Origin: Larimichthys crocea | Lineage: Eukaryota > Chordata > Actinopteri > Sciaenidae | Direction: 5' to 3' | Assembly: GCF_000972845.2 (NCBI RefSeq) | Contig: NC_040025.1 | Span: 23,039,846-23,103,845 of the forward strand | DNA length: 64,000 bases | In this document: in pieces, positions 56,401-64,000 of the stretch | Layout: each line of letters opens with the position of its first letter | Position numbering within the stretch: the stretch's first letter is position 1 | Notes under the pieces: model-generated | What the model saw: the letters and a program-made list of their open reading frames with translations, nothing else | Databases searched by the model: none | Told to the model about the DNA's origin: nothing | Position numbers and translations under genes: made by a program

Positions 56401-59400
56401 GGCGGGGCTGACTCAGCACCTTACACAGCTCCTCCACACTGTGGCCATCCACAATGATGGCGTGCCAGCTGGGAAAACAGAGGAGATCAAACTTTAAATG
56501 CAATCCTACAGGTGCGTCATTACTATGATTTCTGGGCTCCTGAATGAATGTAACTCTGGCAATGAAAAAAGAAATTGAGACAAACAGGGACGCTAGAACT
56601 GGAACTAAAGATTAATGTTATTATTGAGCAATCTGTGGATTCTTTCTTGAACTGAACTTAATCATTCAGTTGATAAAATGTCAGTGGGAAATGTCCCTCT
56701 GAAGTTCCCATAGTCTATGATGTCTTAAAATGGCTTGTTGATGATTCATTTTCTTTGATTTCTTTGATTACTCAAATGAATGTCTAGTTATTTCAGCTCT
56801 AAAAGACGCACACTCGCCTCACATTTAGAGATTTAGACGCACAAATACTTTAAACATTCCTTTACATCCCTGACCCATCCACCCTCCTCTGCGTACCCTC
56901 ACCCTCCTCTCACCCGAAAGCCTCACAGCGTCGCTGGTACTTCTCCACATGGTGCTGGAGGGGAGCTGGGTCGCTCTGACCCAGGCGGTTGATGTCCAAG
57001 ATGGCCACCAGGTTGTCTAGCTGGTAATATGAGGCAAAGGCCATGGCCTCCCACACTGAACCCTCCGACATCTCACCATCTCCCAGTAAGCAGAACACCC
57101 GATAGCTGTAAATTTAAAGAGACTGATTGTTAGAGATGAATAAATAGTGGATATGGGTCATTTTCCATATCAGCTCCATTTTGCCCTCATGGCACATCCT
57201 CCAATCGTCTGATGCCTCCTATAGGGCTCAATGTGACAGCTGACCCTCACACCTAAAACACAAACCAACAGACACACACTCCTCCCGCCTGCTGCGCACT
57301 GATCATCCTCACTCGTAGCTCCCATGGTGTAACGACTCCTGACAGCTTTCCAGTCAAATAGACACGTTCTCATTAAAGCTGGAAGATGGGCCGAGACACG
57401 CTGCATTACACCACGCATTCCAACCCCAAGCACAAAGAGACGACAAGGCAAAGAAAGCAAAGAGAGGAGGAAGAGGAAGAAAGAGAAGAGAGGAATTTCG
57501 CGCAGAGGTGGAGATGGAGAGGTGGAAGAGGGAAAAGAGGTAGAGATTTGAGGCTAGAGGGGAAAAATTGAAAAAGCAAGTGCTACCGGTTAAACTGATC
57601 TTTAAAGACTGATGGCTGGCTTCTGAAATATGTCCGCTCCTCTGCTGAAATGATTTATACTGAACCAAATCTATTACAAATGCAGTTAACCCTGTTTTGT
57701 CTAAAGAAAAAAAAGGGTCAAGAATGTAAGGCTCATCAAGTTTGGATTCAAAAAGTTGTTCAATCAATAATGTTCATGTTTCAAATGATTTTACTGTGTC
57801 TGGGAGACATACAGCATGACAACACAAAACAAAGGTTTGTAAAGAAACTAATATAATACAGAATATCCACTTAATTTTTTTTTTAGATATATATTTTTTG
57901 GCCTTTTTGAGCTTTATTTGATGGAGACAGCTAAAGAGTGACCGGAATGTGGGGAGAGAGAGATGGGGAATGGCATGCGGGAAAGAGCCACAGGTCGGAT
58001 TCGAACCCTGGGCTGCCACGGCAAGAACCGAGCCTATGCACATGGGGTGGTTGCTCTACCAACTTAGCTAAACGACACCCCCCCCACTCTTAAAATTTAA
58101 TATTAAAATATTAATATTCTACTCGCTGTGTTTCACATCAATTATAAAGTCACCTTAGTCTTATTTCTCTCTCTCTTTCACTCTAACCTATTGGAGCAGA
58201 TGGCTGCCCACCAATGAGCTTGGTTTTGCTCGAGGTTTCTGCCTTGCTGCCATCGCCAAGCGTTGTTTGGTCTCTGTAGATAATATTATAAAGAGTACGG
58301 TTTAGACCTGCTCTGTATGGAAACCTCCAGTCGATACACTCGCTGATGCGTTGCATGCTGAATGAGTATGAGAGAAAACCCTGCGTGTGTTTGGTTCAAT
58401 ACTCTGCAGCTGTAAACATGTAAATATGAGATTATTGGGACAGAGTCACATGAGCATGAAGCGATGAACAGTGTCATCTCTGTGCTGCTGATGAGTGTAT
58501 CTGACGGGTTCATTCATGTATTGTATTTTAATAAACCACACCCTCAGAGAAGATGTAGGGCGTGTTTGTAAGATTAATTTCCTGCTACAGTTGGACCAGA
58601 AATAACAATAAATAACATATAATTAACATTTGCAGATGATTTCACATACTAGTTGCTCCCCTCCGGTTGATCCTGCAGCATAGGCGTGTGTGTTTAATAT
58701 AGTTGCTATTCAGCAGTTTTAGTCTCAGATTAACTGATGAAACCAGCCTTCTAAGTGAGTGCAGAGACGTTATGTTGCAGTAAATTAGCTGGACAAGCTG
58801 CTCCGAGAATTGCAGGGGAAAAGCATGCACCCTTGTGCATGCATGCACAATCACACACATGGTCTGTGCATGGTGTGTACAGTATGTACTGTACGTACAT
58901 AGATGCAACAAAGCACAGCATGGGATAGGAGAAAAGATAAGGGTATAGTGTGAGGCTGGTGATTATTAGAGCAGAAACAATCGAGTGCACACAGAATGCA
59001 GAGTGAGTTATCAAGGGCAGCCGACTCAGACTGCAAGTACAGCATTCCCTGACAGCCCGCCTGTTTTACTGTCTGCTGTTGTGTGTAAAAGAAACGGCAA
59101 TGGCACTCCCTCCGTCTCCCTCCAAAATGTGCTTTTGTATCATGTTCATGTTTGGTGAAAATGTGAATAGGAATGTGTTGTGTCCTGTGGCAGGATACAG
59201 CTATCTCACACTTTCTATTGTCGGACTGAAATCCACGCGGGTCTTTCTAGATCACGCCAGAACAAAGGAGACACACGAGGTCTGATCTGCAACCCTGCTA
59301 ACATTCAGCTGAGTAGTAGAGGACCCCTGTGTGTTTCAGGCCTGTTGATCTATTGTGATGTGAACATGTTCGGAACTGTTGCAGAAGTGTACCCAAAAAT

Positions 59401-62047
59401 GAATTCATCTCATCTTGTGCAGAGACACATTGATTGATTCACTGATTTCTCTCCTGATGATTCCATCTCATATTACTGAGCAGATACCCTCATTTACTGT
59501 ATCCAGATCTGAAGGTAAAACTGATCAGAGGTGACAGCCTAAACGTTGACCCAGATCAGACCTATCAGGAACTGTGGTTGAAATGTCACATGTCAGCACG
59601 GCTCGCTGCAGCGTACATTATGTCATGCATAATTTCATACCGTCTACCTTAATATGTGCAGATGCAAGCTGTTCCTCTGACCTTCTTCATGTATGTCATG
59701 TGCATGTTGGAAAATCTCTGTGTGAGGTCGTTTTCTTTTCTTTTCAAAGAATGTGTGTGTGTGTGTGTTTGTGTATGTTACCTGGCCTTGTCAAAGTATT
59801 TTCCTGTGTAGGCCATTCCACAGGCAGCTCCCAGACCCTGACCCAGAGATCCAGTGGCCACGTCCACAAACTGCTGCTTCTGTTAGCACACACATACACA
59901 CAAAAGATCTTACTCTACCAGTCCTATAGGAGAGCTGATGTTTGCAGTGTGTTATTGGTTGAAGAGCAAGTCCAATGTTCATGTTTAACATCTGTTTACT
60001 GTCAAAATACCCCCAAATGAGCACACAGATTGGTGGTGTAAGAGTTTTAATGTATTTCTGATGCATATGTGTTGATGTGTTGGAATAAATGACTTTTAGA
60101 CCCAGAAATTTCCTGCAGGTCTGAGCATCACCTCACCGGCACAGGGTGTCCCTCCAGGATGGAGTCAACCTTGCGGAGGTTGAGGAGCTCGTTCTCCTTC
60201 AGGTAACCCGTCTCCGCCCACACGGCATACAGCACAGGGGCTGCATGACCCTGAGGAGACAGACGTTAAACATCAAACACTTACCAAAAAGCACACATAT
60301 CAGGTATTTAACACATCAACAGACTGCTCATTACGCTTTATTACTTGTCTGCAGAGCTGGAGTTTTAAATTAGTCTCAAAGCTCATTTATCAGACATCTT
60401 GGGAACAGAAAATACATCATCTGACAACTTTAATTTTGTGGAATAGTAATAAATGTGGAACAGCCTTAAATACATGAATTTTTAATATGTTGGGGTGTTA
60501 CCTTGGAGAGGATGAAGCGGTCGTTGTTGGGGTTACGGGGGTCTTCAGGTCGGTACTTCATGGTATGAAAGAAAAGCACAGACATGACCTCTGCCACGCT
60601 GCAACATGATGTGGGATGACTGCAGTGAAACAATGGAGAGAGAGAGGAATCAGACACAGACAGCAATCCAATCCAAAAAACTGATGTGCCTTCAGATTCC
60701 TCAGGTCAAATCTGAAACAAACAAAACATGTTTCAAAGCAATATTGTTAATGCACAGAGTCAGGGAGTCAAAGTGGAAATCAGAAGTGGAGTTTGATTCT
60801 TTGGGTTAATTCATGTCAGAGTAACTGTAGTCAGAGAGTTATGCAACACAGACAGTAGGCAGACTGACTTTATAAGCATCAGACAGTCATTAAGCACATA
60901 TACAGCTTTCTCTCTCATACATGCACACACACAAATATTTAAACTACAGATATTCAGTGTGCAATCCCAAGCGGTTAAAGACAATTCAACACAAAACAGG
61001 TTACAATTGTATAGTTTTTGTATGTCTTAAATGTTATTCTTCTTTTTATTATTTTTAAACCACATGCCAATAATACCTCACTCAGACCTCCTCCACTTTG
61101 TCTTTATTTCCCTGAAATGGAAAATGTGATCAAACAGTCAAAAGCAGCCTGAATCAAAAATCTTCATGTAGATCTTTAGTGTTAGATTATACCATTGAAA
61201 ATGTTATTGTCTTTCACTAAAAACAAAACGTTTTATTTTGAAATTCTCCCCGGATGTATTTTTTCCTATTTGATTAAAGCTACTTGACGTTTGTGTGAGG
61301 CGCTGCACCGGTGCACGCAGTGGCGGAGGTGCGTCGTTGCGTGCCCCGGTTCCATTCCGCCGAGCTGTAGCTTTGGCTGCACGGGATCACGCACCGACCC
61401 GGTTTCCGCTCTCCCTCTGTTACATAACCGACCACAGAGTACGCAAAGGGTTAACGGAGGCGCGGGACACTGGCGCACTTGCAGCAGTTTGTGTGGAGCA
61501 CTCAGATCTGACAGGATTTAATGAATGTTTTATGATTTAAAGGGGCGGATATTGTGCAAAACAACAAAACAAAAATAAACATGCACGCTCATAAAAATGC
61601 ATGACGTCTCTTTGCTCCAGAGGCGAAAATAAAGATGAACTATTTACAGCTAAAAACTGCTTTCTGGTGAGGTGCGTAAATTGCGCACGACGCGTGTTGG
61701 CACGGTTGATTACGCACATTGAAAATAAGACAACAGCATGTACAAAATGAAAAGACAGAAAAGAAAATATTCTGCTTCCGCATTATAAACTATAGACTGT
61801 TATGCTGCGGACAGTCAGTCCGTTCATCTCTCACTTCACAGATTCCAGCCCGCGTTTCTATGTAAACAGACAGTGAGTGCATCACACAGTCACCATGTAG
61901 TCTTCTGTCATACTTCTTTAGATCTCCGCATTCCTCTTACCCGCTGCCCGCTGCAGTCGTAGCCTTGATGGAGTTGATCCGGAGCCGGGTCGCGATGTTC
62001 TTAAGCGCCTGCACCGTCTGCTGGTCCGGTTTATGGTAGTCCTCCAT
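50427..62047 (-). CDS. tkt: Transketolase
   Basis: Thiamine-diphosphate enzyme of the non-oxidative pentose phosphate pathway; moves two-carbon units from ketoses to aldoses in the cytosol. Coding exons from the 5' end (minus strand): 62047-61941, 60619-60502, 60250-60137, 59879-59782, 57105-56914, 56468-56350, 55598-55402, 55269-55105, 53581-53425, 52514-52384, 52268-52185, 52065-51972, 51843-51721, 50614-50427. They join in phase to 628 aa (human TKT 623). Start [10 protein letters not shown] matches the family. Seen: GSGHPTS, KGHAAP, the TPP/Mg motif GDGEMSEGS with D155 and N185 (DINRLGQ), [20 protein letters not shown], the catalytic glutamate in [46 protein letters not shown], and [13 protein letters not shown]. 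All cofactor and substrate motifs appear intact. Fish have two tkt copies and I cannot say which this is; TKTL1/2 are less likely because the full motif set and length match TKT. Confidence 0.97.
52749..52776 (+). repeat. G-rich tract in tkt intron
   Basis: AGGAGGGGGTGGGGTGGGG followed by a run of G (plus strand). It is quadruplex-capable on the non-template side of an intron. No other role is seen. Confidence 0.6.
53845..53950. repeat. Fragment of the repeat family at 25790-26135
   Basis: Shares the phrases CATGTCCCCCC, TCATCAGGTCAAAATTTCAG and TTTATCCAAGACTTTCGT with the longer copy in sgk2. It lies in a tkt intron. Confidence 0.5.
57885..58082 (-). mobile_element. tRNA-derived SINE
   Basis: Read on the minus strand, the element starts with a tRNA-like head. 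The pol III A box TAGCTAAGTTGG is at 58070-58059 and a perfect B box GGTTCGAATCC at 58007-57997. A non-tRNA body with TCTTTCCCGCATGCCATTCC follows, ending in AATAAAGCTCAAAAAGGCC and an A/T-rich tail near 57880. It is inserted in a tkt intron in the same orientation as the gene. The head does not fold as an intact tRNA. Confidence 0.8.
61291..61480. promoter_or_regulatory. CpG-rich patch in tkt intron 1
   Basis: A CpG-dense island-like segment (GGTGCGTCGTTGCGTGCCCC and similar) within AT-rich intron 1, about 0.5-0.75 kb downstream of exon 1. It has no coding similarity. It may be an intronic enhancer or secondary promoter; this is composition only. Confidence 0.35.
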
Positions 62048-62300
62048 CTGGCCGTTGCACCGAAAGAGAGCGCGCACACAGAGACACACACAAACCCACG
62101 GGCGTACACACACACACGCACACACAGACACAATCCGGTTAAGTTAAGAGTTAAAAGTTCTCGGTCTGCTGTCCCGAGGATGAAGGCGGTGAGTGTGCAG
62201 CGGACGATGGCAGGGGTTAAAAAGAAGCTGACAGGACAGAGAGGGAGGGAGGGGGGGAGGGGGCGTGTTTGCTGGCAAAGCCTATGAATATGGCTAATCT
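62048..62300 (-). promoter_or_regulatory. tkt: tkt 5' UTR and promoter region
   Basis: GC-richer sequence directly upstream of the tkt start codon. It contains a CA/CG-rich simple stretch (62070-62130) and a G-rich tract at 62241-62264 (GAGGGAGGGAGGGGGGGAGG). The ATG context is GGCCAGATGG. The transcription start cannot be fixed. Confidence 0.5.
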
Positions 62301-62635
62301 GGGAATAAACGGAGCCTACAGTTACTCCAAACTGTCACGCATGAGCGCAGCCAATAGTAGGAAAGCTTTGGGTTTGAGATCAAGGCCACACGCACACGCT
62401 TGGACGCACACGTGGTCAACGGGCGCTCAGGTTCAATTTTAAAAGCCCCAAATTGTATGTAAAGAAAATAAAAAAATAATAATAAATCAAGAGTGCTAAT
62501 AAACAGGGGAGCAAACATATGTGTACAGTGATTTCTAGATCAGTTATAAGCAGACAGAGATGTGAAATATTATGACCATGACGCTTCCAGCAGCACATGC
62601 ACTTAGACTATACAACATGCTGTGCAGGCTCTTAC

Positions 62636-62667
62636 CTCCTAATGGACTTTACTTGTACTTGCGCCAT
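62636..62667 (-). other. Possible alternative first coding exon (MAQVQVKSIR) upstream of tkt
   Basis: On the minus strand, CAACATGGCGCAAGTACAAG opens a 10-codon frame that ends in AG|GTAAGA, a near-perfect donor. The exon ends in phase 2, the same phase as tkt exon 1, so it could splice to tkt exon 2 at 60619. That would remove the normal N-terminus. It could equally be a chance ATG and donor pair or the start of a non-coding transcript. Confidence 0.25.
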
Positions 62668-62683
62668 GTTGCAGTATGGATGT

Positions 62684-62693
62684 GAAAGTGAAA
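62684..62693. promoter_or_regulatory. ISRE/IRF-type site upstream of the candidate exon
   Basis: GAAAGTGAAA (continuing GT) is an exact match to the interferon-stimulated response core GAAANNGAAA. It lies 17 bp upstream, in the minus direction, of the candidate exon start at 62667. Confidence 0.4.
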
Positions 62694-62699
62694 GTTGAC

Positions 62700-64000
62700 A
62701 TATCTGCGCCAGAAACCTCCTCTACGTTTTATACATATGGATTTGGAACAAAACTGGATTTGCTTTTATGGTTACAATGTAAAGACTGTGTCCAAAACAA
62801 GAATTAGTGTGCAGAATGGCCGGAATATTATAGAACAATGGGATCTAAGGTTCATTGAGCTTCTTCAGGACAAAACCTTCCCAGAGAAGATGATTTAATA
62901 GATTTCCTGTGTAGCAAATATATCAGGATGCAGTTGAGTTCAATATAAACAGCTCTCCATTTAAATGCAGCGTTTGGAGAGGAAGGACAGGTGAAGTGCA
63001 AAAGTATCACAGATGACAGTAATCTTATCTTAATGGCATTTCCTACCGAGACTGACCTGATCAGCTGCGATCCAAACCAGCTCCTCCTGCAACATGCACC
63101 TACATGTCAGTGGGGTTAGTGTTAAAACGTTTCTCTTGTGATCTTGAGGAGTAAAGCGGTGTTCCACATTTAGCCAGCAGAGGACATGTAGAGTGATCAA
63201 GGGGGAAAATAATATTCTCCTAAACGATCTCGTTAATTAAAATCTCCCTGCTGAGAAGAAAAAAACATTTGTTTTGTTACTAAAACCCAAAACGACTCGC
63301 AGATCAAATTCTCAGATCAAATAAGCCCTTACATTGGCTTGAAACCAACTGATTATAATTTAATGTAGAAGGTTAGAACCATAGGCAAAGAGTACAACAG
63401 TGAGCACACAGTGACATCTGGTTGTCAAACAGAGAAACTGCACCAGTCTCCTGAAACTAAAGGAAATGTCTCAGGTTCGAGGAAACAGTTTATCCAAATG
63501 GAGAAAAATAATAAAAAAACAAATAGATAATGCATGATGTTAAATTATTAGATATTTTCATAAATTGGTCAGAAAAATTTGTTAATTAGGAACCTTCTTT
63601 AGGAAAATGATAATGTCGAGGCACAAAATCGCCAAAACAAAAATCGCACTCCTGTTTAGTCTAATTTTTTCACAGCTGAATCAAACACAGTGGCGCCTCA
63701 CAGCAGCAAACAAAAACAGACAACCCTATTTTCAAATCTTTAATATTACAAAATAGTCATAATAAACCAAATTATGCACAGTGACAACAATCTTAGAAAA
63801 TTAATCTAATTTGCAAAGACTCCCAAAATCAAATCTCTGGCCAATAAGATAAATTATTTCAAAGCGTAAAATAACCTTAAAATCTTAAATATGTGAGCCG
63901 GATTAAAAAACTACATGTCATTCATCATTCTTCCTGTGTGTTTATTCAACCAACACATGGCAGAAGTGTCGGCAAGATGACCTCTAAAATGAATAATTAT
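62700..64000. other. Right-hand flank without recognised genes
   Basis: AT-rich sequence with only short, unbiased open frames on both strands. No exon, RNA gene or clear repeat family is recognised. Confidence 0.6.

Noticed and set aside
57997..58070. A possible tRNA gene
   Set aside because: The pol III A and B boxes are present but no complete cloverleaf forms, and the sequence continues into a SINE body and A-rich tail.

Overview
The window is animal nuclear DNA, almost certainly from a bony (teleost) fish. Genes are split into many short exons with GT..AG introns. (TG)n microsatellites are abundant, the interspersed repeats are of types common in fish, and all protein-coding exons read as clear vertebrate orthologues. 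There are no bacterial-style operons, CRISPR arrays or phage genes. All exon boundaries were placed by eye from protein similarity, splice dinucleotides and reading phase; in each of the five intact genes the exons join into one open frame.

Layout: 1-1000 is the tail of, or flank to, an unseen gene. At 1010-17025 (+) lies l3mbtl1, a three-MBT-repeat methyl-lysine reader (22 exons, 844 aa). At about 18250-29917 (+) lies sgk2, an AGC-family kinase (13 exons, 363 aa) with a long 3' UTR carrying a MITE. At 33710-40444 (+) lies the most unusual gene: 13 in-phase exons encoding a 905-aa protein that joins a complete B-Myb-type R1R2R3 DNA-binding domain to a degenerate hAT-family transposase. At 40920-43161 (+) lies nsun5, an rRNA cytosine-5 methyltransferase. 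At 45429-46334 (+) is a truncated aldo/keto reductase pseudogene with one frameshift and one nonsense codon. At 62047-49905 (-) lies tkt, transketolase (14 coding exons, 628 aa). The last 1.3 kb has no recognised gene.

How the parts relate: as I recall the human map, L3MBTL1, SGK2, IFT52 and MYBL2 are consecutive and co-oriented on chromosome 20. Here l3mbtl1 and sgk2 are followed, in the same orientation, by the MYB-hAT gene. Its MYB half carries B-Myb-specific sequence upstream of repeat 1. The simplest reading is that one copy of the mybl2 locus lost its activation and MuvB-binding C-terminus and acquired a captured hAT transposase, giving a host-transposase fusion; ift52 is not present. 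About 300 bp upstream of the first predicted coding exon is a run of six MYB-type recognition hexamers in 48 bp, which suggests autoregulation. I regard this gene and its promoter as the candidate undescribed system. nsun5 (ribosome modification) and tkt (pentose phosphate pathway) are ordinary housekeeping neighbours with no functional link that I can see.
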